In this document: one piece after another, positions 42,961 to 55,408 of the stretch
How positions within the stretch are numbered: the stretch's first letter is position 1
How the letters are laid out: every line of letters starts with the position of its first letter
Assembly (NCBI GenBank): GCA_963693365.1
Contig: CAVNZM010000017.1
Span: forward strand, 4,526,001-4,590,000
From: Amoebidium appalachense
Lineage: Eukaryota > Ichthyosporea
DNA: 64,000 bases
Direction: 5' to 3'
Made by a program: the position numbers and the translations under genes
The notes under the pieces: generated by a model
Seen by the model: only the letters and a program-made list of their open reading frames with translations
The model's database searches: none
What the model was told of the DNA's origin: nothing

Positions 42961-43700
42961 CCCTGAATATCATTCGGGATATATCACGAAGATATCGAAT
43001 GTTGCCTTGAATATCTTTTTCGTTTGACTGGATTTATTCGACGGAAAGATATGCAAGTATGCACGGCATACTGAGAAGACAACAAAAAACTTCACGAGTT
43101 ATCCAGTAACACTGGTGCATACTGAGATACCTGAACACTGTGTGAAAATCATATAAATACTCAATGTGACGACCAACCGAATTCAACAAAAAGTCTAAAG
43201 TGGTCACATTGCCAGCCAGTGTAGCAGGCACCCGTAGGGAAAGAGGTAAAACGTGACATAAAAACTCACACCTATCAACATGCTTGCGATTAAAAAGTTC
43301 AGCACAAAAGTGGCACCAGCGGCGATGGAAACAAAAATTACAACGCCACTGCACAATTCCCAGGCAATATCAACATCAGAGCACCATACAGACTTATCTA
43401 CTAGGATGGTATCCATATGTACAGCAGGAGAATAATATTCGAATTCTGTCAAAGCTCCCAAAAAGGAAAAAATATCCCGGCAAAAGCCCCTGAATATCAT
43501 TAAAAAATTTTTTTTTTAAAAAAAGTATCTTAAAGGCTCCTGAATATCACAAGATATATCAAAAGTATCTCGACTTTGACCTGAATATCAAGTCAAAATA
43601 TCCCGGTTTTCGCCCTGAATATCACGAAAAATATCTCTGCTTTTACCCAAATAAGGAAATAAACGGGATTTTGTTTCGATTTCTGCTATTTTTGTGAGAT
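42955..43700 (-). repeat. Repeat family D copy 1 with GATATC-rich flanks
   Basis: The body 43012-43485 is repeated at 45590-46050 and in part, inverted, at 48357-48475. On the minus strand it ends in GTCGAATAAATCCAGTC. It carries a hydrophobic frame ('GVVIFVSIAAGATFVLNFLI') that meets a donor-like GTGTGAGT, so it may be a captured gene fragment that still has an intron border. Flanks contain many 'CTGAATATC' and 'GATATATC' words. Confidence 0.55.
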
Positions 43701-43884
43701 CCCTTCAGGGAACATATATATATATATATACCCCAAGGTTGTCAATCAAAGCTTTGAGCAATCTGAAGCAATCATTCGGGCCGGTCGCTTTTAGACCCTT
43801 TTTAGGCTAAAACAAAAGATTTGGTAGTGTAGGAGGTGCAAATTATGAGTTTTCTGTAACATTTTGTTGAGTTTTTCACATATG

Positions 43885-44753
43885 GACTTCACTTTTACTT
43901 CGATCTCTTAGCTGTCACGTCAACTTTTTTTGGACTTCACTTTTATTTCGATCTCTTAGCTGTCACGTCAACTTTTTTTGCCCGATTCCTCACCATGGCA
44001 GGTATATAAAGGCTTTCGTTTTTTTCTTTTTGTGGTGGGAAGGGGTCCCACTCAGGGGAACGTGACACTGTGTGTGTGTAGTGCGGCCTTGTCTATTCCT
44101 ACTGCTGTGAGAGTGTGGGGACTGTCGTAACCTAACTCGTGTGTATTATGAGACGCGGCACTCTTCTAAGTGAACACACACTGAGAGGAACGAACGTGTA
44201 CGAGAAAACTGTAAAGTTTATTTCTAAGCCTGACTCCGACGGGCAACCTGAGATCCGAATGGAACCAAGCTACAATAAGTCACAACTGCGGCCATCAAAG
44301 GCCGTGCCCCCAAAGATCATCATCACCAGGCCCCCCACAATGCCACATTCCTTACATTCCGATCTAACGAACTTTATCGTGCGCCTGCACGAGCTAAGTC
44401 TATCGGCTCACACTAATATACATATCCTTGTCTCTCCCCTCTCCCTTCCCCTAGTGGCACCGCAGAGTCTAAGTCTACATTTCATACTACCTCCCCCACC
44501 TCCCCCCCCTCTACTCTTTCCTGTACATCAATATATACATACATTTGGCAGATAGCACTATCCGAACTTGCCAATATTTACAAGGGCATCTGCCCGAACT
44601 TATTGCATTCCAAAGTCATCCTAAGATCTATCCTGTACACTATTCTAATTCTATTGGTCGGCTGCTCCAGGCTGACGTGGTCCTGCAGAGACATGACGTC
44701 CGCCGCTGTACAGCTGATCTTGAGGCCCCGGACTTGATCTTGATGACCTGTGG

Positions 44754-44798
<45 letters not shown>

Positions 44799-45475
44799 TG
44801 GTGGCCCACTGCAACTTACGGTGACTTCTACACGCTATCTACGCTTCTACGCGAGCTATTGGCAGTGGGCTGCTGCATAATTTCTTCAACTGCTTCTGCG
44901 CTGCGTGAGTGGACGGGTAGCTACTGGGTCGCCGAGAACCTTTCCTTGTGGCTGCCATGTTTTCAGCCATGGCAATGACTGGATTTGCTTGCATGCATTC
45001 TCTAGTTGTGTTTTCCTGTGTGTCCTGCCACAAGTAGGCGCAGCCACCTTATCAAAGAGTTAGAGACAGCTTCTGCGGGTCTAGGGGACGGGCCCGTGCC
45101 ATCGTTTTCTCGCTCGGATTTGGTCTGCATTCAATTTGCTCTTTAAAAGGGCTGACTTGCTTGCTAAGCCCCAGTAGGTTTTGAGCGGGGCCTGTTGGGG
45201 GGCAGCTGCTGCAGTAATGATGTCTTCTTGCGGAGTGTGGCCTGGTCATCATCGCTGCATATGACTAGTTGGAGCAAACTAGTTTCACACATGCATGTGC
45301 ACTTGTACCTTTGCCCGCTGGTGTCCTTTGGTCACTTGTTGTTTTGTTTTTTATTTCATCACTGTGGCTCTTTCGAAGTCGGTTATTTTGGTGGACCCAT
45401 GTAGCCTATAACAGGCTGCACGTTGCCTTCATATCCACTGGACCACTGATCAATAAATCCTAGTCAAGAGAAATT
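43885..45475 (+). mobile_element. Repeat family B copy 2, interrupted by family C
   Basis: It begins with two tandem 'GGACTTCACTTTTA...TCAACTTTTTTTG' units, then GGTATATAAAGGC at about 44000, and ends with GATCAATAAATCC. Between about 44131 and 44800 it is interrupted by a family C copy and a C run. The B sequence resumes at 'GGTGGCCCACTGCAACTTAC'. Confidence 0.65.
44131..44757 (+). repeat. Repeat family C copy 1
   Basis: 'GAGACGCGGCACTC' to 'CTTGATCTTGATGACCTGTG', about 620 bp, about 80-85% similar by eye to 47655-48275; both end in a C run. A frame in copy 1 (from 44139) is broken in copy 2. Function unknown. Confidence 0.6.
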
Positions 45476-45479
45476 TTTA

Positions 45480-46060
45480 CACTAAAAGCAAGGGATATAT
45501 CCCGTTCCGCCAGGATATATCGTGTCCCGAAAGATATTTAATATGATATATCATTTTTTTGGTCCATCCCCTGAATATCTTTATCTTTTTTTGACTGGAT
45601 TTATTCGACGGATTGTTGAAAGATATGCAAACTATGCACGGCATACTGAGAAGACAATAAAAACTTCACGAGTTATCCGGTAACAAGTGCATACTGAGAT
45701 ACCTGAACACTGTGACACTGTGAAAATCATATATTAAATACTCAATGTGACGACCAACAGAATTCAACAAAAAGTCTAAAGCGGTCACATTGCCAGCCAG
45801 TGTAGCAGACACCCGTAGGGAAAGAGGTAAAACGCGACATAAAAACTCACACCTATCAACATGCTTGCGATTAAAAAGTTCAGCACAAAAGTGGCACCAG
45901 CGGCGAATGGAAACAAAAATTACAACGCCACTGGACAACTTCCCAGGCAATATCAACATCAGAGCACCATACAGACTTATCTACTAGGATGGTATCCATA
46001 CGTACAGCAGGAGAAATATATCAGATTCCTGCCAAAGCTCCCAAAAAGCGATGATAATGA
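45480..46060 (-). repeat. Repeat family D copy 2 with GATATATC flank
   Basis: The left flank 45480-45590 has at least four GATATATC/CTGAATATC words; the body then follows copy 1 closely with small indels. Confidence 0.6.
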
Positions 46061-46340
46061 TCAGTACGGTGTTGCCTAAGGAACATAAGGTTTTACCTTT
46101 GATTTCTCTATCGGAACGAGACAGAAACTTATACTGCGTATGGCAATAACGCGAAAAGGCAGAAAAAACAGGAAGAGAAAAGAAAGAGGGAGTGAGATAG
46201 CGAGAGGAAGAATCAGGTTGAAAGAGGGTAGGCTGAGGACATTCAGAAGTAGCGTAACGGTTGGTGAATCGGGGGGAAGACTCGGATGGAGGGAGGGGGG
46301 GGAAAGAAAGCATAAAGAGGGTGACCATCAGGTATCCTAA

Positions 46341-47540
46341 CTAAATGAAAACAAAAACGAAGAGACAATTCCTCCATACGACAACAGCAGACGACAATCC
46401 AAACATACTGATTAAGGGAGGCACAAACCGAGTACGAAACAAAGTGCGCAGCGCAGTACCCTGAAAATCGTCGAACTCTTTCAGCGCCACGGCCGCCTCG
46501 CGAGGTGGGGCACAGGCCAAGGGCGGAAGTCCATATTCGAAAGTCGGCCGTAAAAAAGTTTTATAGAAGAGAAGAAGGTTCGCAGGATGGATCACAGACT
46601 CACGTTGAAACATATTTGACACGATGTGAAGCTTACCCTTTGCACGAGCGATCCGTGCCGTGAGGCCCATGCGGAAATCAATACCCCGTGCAGTAAAAGG
46701 AATACCCAAATAGTCCTATTTAATTTAGGTGCTCTGAACAGGAATAGGAAAACCGGCCATTCGAAAGGAAGCTTTTTTCGAAAAGTAGCACACTTTGCAA
46801 TTCCGACTGTCATGAGATTCTCGGTGCACTATTGATCCACCTGACGAAGCATGACATCTTCGGTTAAGGAACAAAGAACAATATCGTCCGCAAAAAGGAG
46901 ACTCGGTACACGGCGGGTATGCAGTTGGCCAAAGGGTTCGAGGGCGCAGGCTAAATCGTCAATGAAAACGTCAAACAACAACGGACTCAGGAGGGACCCC
47001 TGCAGAAGACCCCGAGAACGGGAAAAACCGGGCGTTAATGTTCCATTGACCGCCGCTCGTCCGCGAGTGGTATCGAACAGCGCTTGCAGAAGACGGCCAA
47101 AGGGGGCTGGTAAGCCCCGCATAGCCAGCTTATGCCATAACAAACCAGTGGGTACGGTGTCGTAGGCGTTCTTAAGGTCGATGAAGACAACGTGCGGAGA
47201 GCCAGAAGTAATGGATAGATGGAGTAACAGGCTGTGGGTATAACACGAATAGGCATGACGAAAGCCCCCGTGAAGGGAAGAAAGACGGAACACGGCGTTT
47301 AAAGAATCGTCGGTGTTAAACGCGCGAAGCATGCAACCCTCGAAGAGCCGACGAAAAACGTTGGTAAGTGTGACGGGACGAAAGTCGTTAATGACCCCCT
47401 GCATGATCGGATACCTTCTTACGAACGGGCGTAAGGATAATAATCATTGTGTCAAGCCACGAATTTGGAATAAACCCGCGTTCGAAAAAAGCCAAAAAAA
47501 ACTCACTAAGAAGGACATCAAAAGGAATATCGTTTAATAT
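46341..47540 (-). pseudogene. Non-LTR retrotransposon reverse transcriptase, 5'-truncated and broken
   Basis: Read from 47540 down. It shows the ordered RT motifs of LINE-type elements: 'NSWLDTMIIILTPVRKK', 'VINDFRPVTLTN', 'HGGFRHAYSC', 'FIDLKNAYDTVP', 'RGLLQGSLLSPLLF' and the catalytic 'FADDIVLC'. The thumb follows as 'YLGIPFTARGIDF' and 'LLLFYKTFLRPTFEYGL'. Breaks: one excess base in a five-base C run at 47395-47399 (+ strand) shifts frame before 'VINDF'; an in-frame TAG follows 'RQVDQ'; a further shift lies near 46730. No endonuclease domain is present; the 5' end meets a GATATATC flank. The element is dead as it stands. Confidence 0.8.
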
Positions 47541-47654
47541 ATCCTGCCTAGCCCCTGAATATCACGAGATATATCATACATCGAATCTGCCCCTGAATAT
47601 CAAAAGATATGCGTTTATATGATTTTCAAACAGTGTTCAGGTGTCGTATCCTAA

Positions 47655-48277
47655 TGTATATGTACTAGAGACGCGGCACTCTACTAAGTGTACACACACG
47701 AAAAGGAACGAACGTGTACGGAAAAACGGTAAAGTTTATTCAGACCAGGCTCCGACGGGCAAACTTAGATCCGTACGGAATGAGACTAAGTTACAACTGA
47801 GGCCATCAAGGCCGTGCCCTCAAAGATCATCATCACCTGGCCCCCCTACGATGCCACATTCCAAACATTCCGATCTACTTTTATCGTGCGCCTGCACGAG
47901 CTAAGTCGATCTACTCAACTAATATATTTATCCATGTCTCACCCCTCACCCTCCCCCTAGTGGCACCGCAGAGTCTAAATCTACATTTCATACTATCCTC
48001 CCCCCCCCCTCCCTCCCCCCCTTTCCTCTACATCTAAATATATAAATACGTTTGGCAACATACACTATCAAACCTTGCCAATACTTACAAAAGGGCTTCT
48101 GCCCGAACAATCACATTCCTAAGTCCTCCTACGATCTATCCTACACACTAATTAGAATTCTATTGGTCGGCTGTCCCGGCTGACGTGGTCCAATGCCCTG
48201 CGCCGGCAGAGGCAAGATGCACGCAGCTGTACAGCTATCTTGAGGCCCCGGACTTGATCTTGATGATCTGTGGACCC

Positions 48278-48310
<33 letters not shown>
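47655..48310 (+). repeat. Repeat family C copy 2
   Basis: Diverged copy of 44131-44757 ending in a C run (about 48282-48310). Several indels break the frame seen in copy 1. Confidence 0.6.
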
Positions 48311-48311
<1 letters not shown>

Positions 48312-48356
48312 ATCTCGATCGTAGACTTAGGCTAATCTGCTGAGACGGATTAGTAT

Positions 48357-48475
48357 ATGTCATCAGGTATCTCAGTATGCACTTGTTACTGGATAACTCG
48401 TGAAGTGTTTATTGTCTTCTCAGTATGCCGTGCATACTTGCATATCTTTCCGTCGAATAATTCCAGTCAAAAAAG
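48357..48475 (+). repeat. Repeat family D fragment, inverted
   Basis: 'TATCTCAGTATGCACTTGTT' to 'CGTCGAATAATTCCAGTC' is the reverse complement of the end of the family D copies. Confidence 0.6.
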
Positions 48476-48556
48476 GAAGAAAAAAAAATTTTTTTTTGCA
48501 GGCGCCAGCTCTGCTAAGGCCAATTCTTCAAAAATTGATTGATCTAACCTCGAAAA

Positions 48557-49640
48557 AATTTCTTTTGACTCGGGTTTATTGATCCGTTGATGAAGGCAAC
48601 GTGCAGCCACAGGCTACATAACCACCAATCGAACTGAAAAAGCCAAAGCTACGAAATAAAAATAAAGCGACAAGTGACAAAGGACACCAGCGGGCAAAAC
48701 CGTAAGTGTACATGTATGCGTGAAACTAGTTTGCTTTAACTAGTCATATGCATCGATGTTGACCAGACCACACACTGCAAGAAGACATCATTACTGCTCC
48801 TTCCCAACAGGCCCCCCTCAAAACCTATCGAGGCACAGCAAGCAAGTCAGCCTCTAAAAGAGCAATGCAGACTAAATCTGAGCTAAAACAATCCCAACGA
48901 ACCCGGCCCCTAGATAACCCGGAGAAACTGCATCTAGCTCTCTGATAAGGTGGCCTAGTTGTGGCAGGACACACAGAAAACACAATTACAGAATGCATGC
49001 AAGCAAACCCGGTCATTGCCATACGACTGGAAGCTAAGGACTGGCAGTCACTTGGAAAGCTCCCCGACGACCAAGTAGCCGCCCCTCCACTCACGCGGCG
49101 CAGAAGTAGCTGAAGAAGTTGCAGCAGCCCACCGCCAATAGGTCGCGTAGAAGCGTAGACAGCGTGTAGAAGTTACCATAGATTGCAGTGGACCACCAGG
49201 CGTTGAAGAAACCACTGCTCAAGCGAAAAATCCGCGAAAGGGAGATGCCCCCATACTCTCACAGCAGTAGGAATACACCAGGCCACACCACACACACGCT
49301 GCAGTCACGTTCCCCTGAGTGAGACTCCCTCCCACCACAAAAAGAAGAAACGAAAGCCTTTATATACCTGCCATGGTGAAGAATCGGGAAAAAAAGTTGA
49401 CGTGACAGCTAAGAGATCGAAGTGAAAGTGAAGTCCCACAAAAAGAAGAAACGAAAGCCTTTATATACCTGCCATGGTGAAGAATCGGGAAAAAAAGTTG
49501 ACGTGACAGCCAAGAGATCAAAGTGAAAGTGAAGTCCCCACAAAAAGAAGAAACGAAAGCCTTTTTATATACCTGCCATGGTGAAGAATCGAAAAAAAAA
49601 AAGTTGACGTGACAGCTAAGAGATCGAAGTGACAGTGACT
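48557..49640 (-). mobile_element. Repeat family B copy 3 with three tandem 5' units
   Basis: Full-length copy in the same orientation as 11585-12480. Its TATA-bearing end (49335-49640) is a tandem array of three units of about 85-105 bp, each with 'GCCTTTATATACC', 'GTGAAGAATCG' and 'AAGTTGACGTGACAGC'. Copies with one, two and three such units occur in this window, as promoter-unit expansion would give. Confidence 0.65.
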
Positions 49641-50012
49641 CGAAAAATTAGGGACAATTTCCTGACTTTCAAGGGCAAATTTCTGGCCTTTGGACGCGGC
49701 CGCGGCCGGGCGAAACCGAACGGTTTTTTGTGAAGAGACACTGTGCCGAGCCGGACATGTGTGTGTGTGTCTGTGTGTGTGTGTGTGTCTATGTGTGCGT
49801 GTGTGTTTTTGTGTATGTGTGTGTATAGTGCTTACGGGGAGTCTTCTATCCGAGCCCAGGACCACCGTCACGCACAGAAGGCCATGTGTTGGTTACGCTC
49901 TTCAGTACTCTTTTCATGTGCCCCCTTTTCCCTGTGTGTGACGTACATGATTTGCGTGTAGTTTTGTGTATGTGGGCGTCACTTCTGTGTTTGTGTCACA
50001 GTGTGTGTGTGT

Positions 50013-50048
<36 letters not shown>

Positions 50049-50980
50049 GTGTGCGTGTGTGTGCGTGCGTGTGCGTGCGTGTGCGTGCGTGCGTGTGCGT
50101 GTGTGCTTGCGTGTGCGTGCGTGCGTCCGTATGTATGTGCGTGTGCACGGTGTGTGTGTGTGTGTGTAACGCTGTGCGTATAGTATATATCAGTGTCAGT
50201 GTGCACGTGTGTGGGAGTGTCACGTGTGCTTGTGTGATAGCAGCCCCCTGATGCACTGATGTGTCCGACTGTGTGTAGGTGAGGTGGGGAGGTGCACCGT
50301 AAGGGGTTGGGAAGGACGGGAAACTTGTTTTGTATCTTCCACAGGTATTATAAATCATGGGGTTGTGAACAGGTGGTGCCGGACTTTCAACGGTGAAGTA
50401 AAAGTGTGTTTTTGGAACTGCCAGTGAACAACTTGAAACAGGAACAAAAATGCCCAAGTTGGCAAGGCGCTTTCAGCAAAGACCAGAAAACGAGGTTCAA
50501 CTCAGTACCGGCCCCGGGTGGCCTTTTTTTTTTTCTTCTTTAAAAGGATTCTTGAGTTGCCAAGTGAACTTCATGATCCGGTGACCTGTACGATTTGTTT
50601 CAGCCACAAGATGATCTGCTTGAACATTTGCCTCTAACTTTGAGACCAGCACTTTTTCTACTATATATACCTGAAGTTATGTTCTTTAGCTTATCGGATA
50701 TTCCCAATATTAGACCAGCATATATATGTACGTTGTATCACAGTCCCGGGCACTGTGTCAGGCCCGTGCCAAAAGGAAATCTAGAGAGTGATGTTGGTAC
50801 GAAGAATTGACAACCAAACTTTAAAGGTACCTTTTCTAGCTCAAGTCTAGCTTCCCGCTCAGATACCCTCCCTTCCTCTCTCTCGAGTCTCTCTCTCCCT
50901 CCCTCCCTCCCTCCCTCCCTCCCTCCCTCCCCCCCCCCCCCCCCCCCTCCCTCCCCCCTCCCCCCCTCCCCTCCCCCCCC
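49641..50980. other. (GT)n and ordinary sequence, no gene
   Basis: GT-rich microsatellite at 49759-49830 and 50002-50167; (CCCT)n/C run at 50890-50984 precedes the LTR array. Confidence 0.5.
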
Positions 50981-51907
50981 CCCCTGTTGGAAGTAGAGTC
51001 TGCTGTGACTAGGGTCGTCGTGGCGCGCTTGGGCGCTGACCCGTTTTTTTACTGCTTTCAGTGTGTTAACTCCATGACTGCACTCCATGACTGAACTCCA
51101 TGACTGAACTCCATGTCTGCACCTGGCAGAGACGTGGCTTATATACCCGTGGGGCAGCAGTCTGGAATGTAATCCGGATGCCAGGCGCTAATCGGATTGG
51201 TTACTTTCATTTAGAGATCTCTGGGACCAGTGAACCAATCGTTTGCAGTCAAAACACAATTGGCAACATTCCTCAACTATGCAGATGTGCATGTGGTGAT
51301 TGAGTGTCAGCGTGTGTCTGTGTACACGGAACCAATTGTAAAGCTAACATACACATATTGTGGAGTGAGCGTAAGTCTGCACTCCAACACCCCTACCCAA
51401 TTGGAGAAGTGTACACACCACTAGAGAAGAGAGAGTGAGTGTGGCTGCTTGCAGGATAGACCGGGGTGTGCATTCCACTGTGGTGCGTGCCCCGCCAATG
51501 AAGTGGAATACTTGACGTTGATGTCGCAGGCTGCTGCGGATGGAGTTTGTGGAAGCGAAAGTCTCTACTTCACGGAAATACGCTCGCGGGTGTAGGGTAC
51601 AGCCTAGAAGTCGGTTTCTGGCACCTCCGTTCAAGGCGTCGTAGGGGACGTGAAGTTAGAGGCCGCGGTGTCGTGTCTGGGCCCATAACCCTGTTGGAAG
51701 TAGAGTCTGCTGTGACTAGGGTCGTCGTGGCGCGCTTGGGCGCTGACCCGTTTTTTTACTGCTTTCAGTGTGTTAACTCCATGACTGAACTCCATGTCTT
51801 TACTCCATGTCTGCACCTGGCAGAGACGTGGCTTATATACCCGTGGGGCAGCAGTCTGGAATGTAATCCGGATGCCAGGCGCTAATCGGATTGGTTACTT
51901 TCATTTA

Positions 51908-52980
51908 CATCAGCAAACTTCATCCGGCATCCGAAACCCATTAAAAACCCATTAAAGATATCATAAACCCATAAACCCATCTTTTTGCCACTCTTTATCC
52001 CCCTCTTGTCTTTTAGATAACATAACAGCATCGTTTTGCTATCACGGGTTTTTCTGGATATCATTTTGGTATCTTTTGCTAGATATCAAAATGATCTCAT
52101 AATGGGCTCATACGGAGCACCCTGAACCCATCGTTGTTCTATCCTGTGTTCCATGTATTCAACAACCTCGTTATATCCGTATGATACCATTATGATAGTC
52201 TATTTGANNNNNNNNNNNNNNNNNNNNNNNNNNNNNNNNNNNNNNNNNNNNNNNNNNNNNNNNNNNNNNNNNNNNNNNNNNNNNNNNNNNNNNNNNNNNN
52301 NNNNNNNNNNNNNNNNNNNNNNNNNNNNNNNNNNNNNNNNNNNNNNNNNNNNNNNNNNNNNNNNNNNNNNNNNNNNNNNNNNNNNNNNNNNNNNNNNNNN
52401 NNNNNNNNNNNNNNNNNNNNNNNNNNNNNNNNNNNNNNNNNNNNNNNNNNNNNNNNNNNNNNNNNNNNNNNNNNNNNNNNNNNNNNNNNNNNNNNNNNNN
52501 NNNNNNNNNNNNNNNNNNNNNNNNNNNNNNNNNNNNNNNNNNNNNNNNNNNNNNNNNNNNNNNNNNNNNNNNNNNNNNNNNNNNNNNNNNNNNNNNNNNN
52601 NNNNNNNNNNNNNNNNNNNNNNNNNNNNNNNNNNNNNNNNNNNNNNNNNNNNNNNNNNNNNNNNNNNNNNNNNNNNNNNNNNNNNNNNNNNNNNNNNNNN
52701 NNNNNNNTTTCGGTCAAAAACCAAAACCATCGTGGTTTTCTATGATATCGTAAGGATATCGTAAGGATATCAGCAAAGGATGGGTTTCGGATATGCGCCA
52801 TACCATAACCAATCCGAACCCTATCAAAGATATCATTGATAGGGATCTGATGGGTTCTATCCGGGAATTCTATGATATCTTGTCAGGCTCTTTTTGACGT
52901 ATTTAGGGTGGGGTTTGGTATGCCATATATCAAAATGATATATAAGATGGGTTTCGGATGCCGGATGAAGTTTGCTGATG
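51908..52980. mobile_element. DNA transposon with 34-bp TIRs and TA target duplication
   Basis: The ends are perfect 34-bp inverted repeats beginning CATCAGCAAACTTCATCCGG. TA flanks both ends (51906-51907, 52981-52982), and the intact LTR copies show the empty site 'TTTCATTTAGAGATC' with one TA. This is the Tc1/mariner-type signature. The visible interior has no transposase; it is rich in GATATC and 'AACCCAT' words. A gap hides the middle, so autonomy cannot be judged. Confidence 0.8.
52210..52707. other. Assembly gap (N)
   Basis: A run of 498 N inside the DNA transposon. Confidence 1.
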
Positions 52981-53868
52981 TAGAGATCTCTGGGACCAGT
53001 GAACCAATCGTTTGCAGTCAAAACACAATTGGCAACATTCCTCAACTATGCAGATGTGCATGTGGTGATCGAGTGTCAGCGTGTGTCTGTGTACACGGAA
53101 CCAATTGTAAAGCTAACATACACATATTGTGGAGTGAGCGTAAGTCTGCACTCCAACACCCCTACCCAATTGGAGAAGTGTACACACCACTAGAGAAGAG
53201 AGAGTGAGTGTGGCTGCTTGCAGGGTAGACCGGGGTGTGCCTTCCACTGTGGTGCGTGCCCCGCCAATGAAGTGGAATACTTGACGTTGATGTCGCAGGC
53301 TGCTGCGGATGGAGTTTGTGGAAGCGAAAGTCTCTACTTCACGGAAATACGCTCGCGGGTGTAGGGTACAGCCTAGAAGTCGGTTTCTGGCTCCTCCGTT
53401 CAAGGCGTCGTAGGGGACGTGAAGTTAGAGGCCGCGGTGTCGTGTCTGGGCCCATAACCCTGTTGGAAGTAGAGTCTGCTGTGACTAGGGTCGTCGTGGC
53501 GCGCTTGGGCGCTGACCCGTTTTTTTACTGCTTTCAGTGTGTTAACTTCTCCATGACTGCACTCCATGACTGAACTCCATGACTGAACTCCATGTCTGCA
53601 CCTGGCAGAGACGTGGCTTATATACCCGTGGGGCAGCAGTCTGGAATGTAATCCGGATGCCAGGCGCTAATCGGATTGGTTACTTTCATTTAGAGATCTC
53701 TGGGACCAGTGAACCAATCGTTTGCAGTCAAAACACAATTGGCAACATTCCTCAACTATGCAGATGTGCATGTGGTGATTGAGTGTCAGCGTGTGTCTGT
53801 GTACACGGAACCAATTGTAAAGCTAACATACACATATTGTGGAGTGAGCGTAAGTCTGCACTCCAACA

Positions 53869-54880
53869 CCCCCCCCCCCCCTCTTATGTCTAGATAATGC
53901 GTGTTTGCATGTGCATGTAAGGGGGGGGGGGGGGGGGGTTGTCGTTGTTTGGTTGTTCAGGGCAAGATGAGATATTTAACACACACTGCGTATGAAAATG
54001 CACCTAACTTACCGGATTGACAATCGTGACGGTCATTAGTACGTCAAAAAAGAGAACTGCAAAACCATGGCTTATAACCGTGTGATCTACCAGGTCCTGA
54101 TGCACAGACAGGCTTTCTCCTCCTCATATCATGCCTCTCTGGCAAGCCTTAGGGGCATTTCCTTCCCCTCCCCCCCCCCCGGGCCCCCCCCCTCCCTCTC
54201 CCCCACCGTTTCCCCGGGCCTTCCCTCCCCCCCCCCAACCCCATCTACCCCCCCTGCCCCGCCCATTTGTTTCAAACCCGTCTCCCTTCCTCTGGAATTC
54301 CCTTGTCTGTTTTCGACTTAGCTATCCGTTCCCTTGTGCGACGCCAGGCTAGAGCACTCCCAGTATTCACTCAGTGTCTCAAGCTTAAAGTACTGGGCGA
54401 TCTCGGCCTAGGCTAGCTCTTTTCTCGTCTTTCTTCTATCAGCCCCTTCTCCACTTCCTTTTTCTCTCACCTCAATCCACGATACTTTGCTCAGTTTCAT
54501 GTTCCTATGTCGCTCTCCACTAGACCTTCTCCCCTGCTGCTTCTACAGTACTCCGTCATTTCCATCCCTTCTCCACCCTTTGATCCACAACCTCCCTCCC
54601 TGTCTGCACCAGAAACCCGTATTTCTCTGCATCCTTGTTTCTCCAGCTCTCTCCGTTTACCCTTCCCACATATTTCCGGCCCCTTTACCCCCTCCCTCCA
54701 GTCTCAGGGCCTTGCTCTTGAACTTAAAACCGTGCGGAAAAAAGGGAGAATGGGGCTATGCATGGTCACTTAAAGTTTCCTGTTCAACAGTGGTTCCATT
54801 ATTATTATCTTCAATCTCCTTCCCCTCTTCCCACCCTTACCCTCCCCTCCCCCCCCCCCCCTCCCCCCACCATCCCCCCC

Positions 54881-54919
<39 letters not shown>

Positions 54920-55150
54920 TCCCCCTCACCACTGTGTATGATCTGAAAATATACAGAACCCCAGCAGAACCGACCTCAAATAGAGTTAACATTGCTGATG
55001 CTCACAAGCTCGTGTGTCGTACATTGACAGAGTTATCGTTTAACCAGCTTGTATGGGCCGAAATAAAGGCACCAACTGTTCTATGTAAACCTTATGTTTC
55101 GATCACGACGCCCTTTGCCAAGTTTTAGTCCTTATCAGTGAAATCATTGT
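53869..55150. other. Poly-C/G tracts and weak exon candidates
   Basis: C run at 53869-53881, G run at 53921-53938. On the minus strand about 54017-54060 could be a short exon (after TTTTGCAG, ending before GTAAGT; LFFDVLMTVTIVNP). On + a frame after the C run (about 54960-55128) ends in TAG ('FNQLVWAEIKAPTVLC'). Neither is tied to a family. 54140-54930 is pyrimidine-rich. Confidence 0.3.
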
Positions 55151-55408
55151 TGTCAACGCTGATTGGTGGAATATATATGGTTAATTTTAGGTGCTAAAAA
55201 TAGCAATGTCTTTTTAGATGAGTGACCTGACGTCAAGCCAAGTTCGCGCCACTACAAAACAAAACAACACGGTGAACACAAAACGCGGAAACCCACTCTC
55301 TCATCTTCTAGCGATTAGCCCCAATTCCTATGTTCTAGCTTCACAGAATTAACATTAAATTAACTTCAAAACCATATACACAACAACTATTATAGCCACC
55401 CTATAGCT

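Larger units (their letters stand above)
50985..53868. mobile_element. Tandem LTR element array (three LTRs, two 302-bp internal units) in poly-C
   Basis: A repeat of about 405 bp starts TGTTGGA and ends TCCAACA, a perfect 7-bp inverted terminus typical of LTRs. Copies: 50985-51389, 51692-53158 (split by an inserted DNA transposon) and 53461-53868. Two nearly identical 302-bp internal segments lie between them (51390-51691, 53159-53460). LTRs hold a TATA-like CTTATATACC, CCAAT-type boxes and a variable number of 'ACTCCATGACTGA' units. Poly-C lies directly outside both ends, consistent with a CCCCC target duplication. The LTR-int-LTR-int-LTR form is the usual product of unequal recombination. 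The internal part is non-coding, so this is a second miniature family. Confidence 0.7.
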
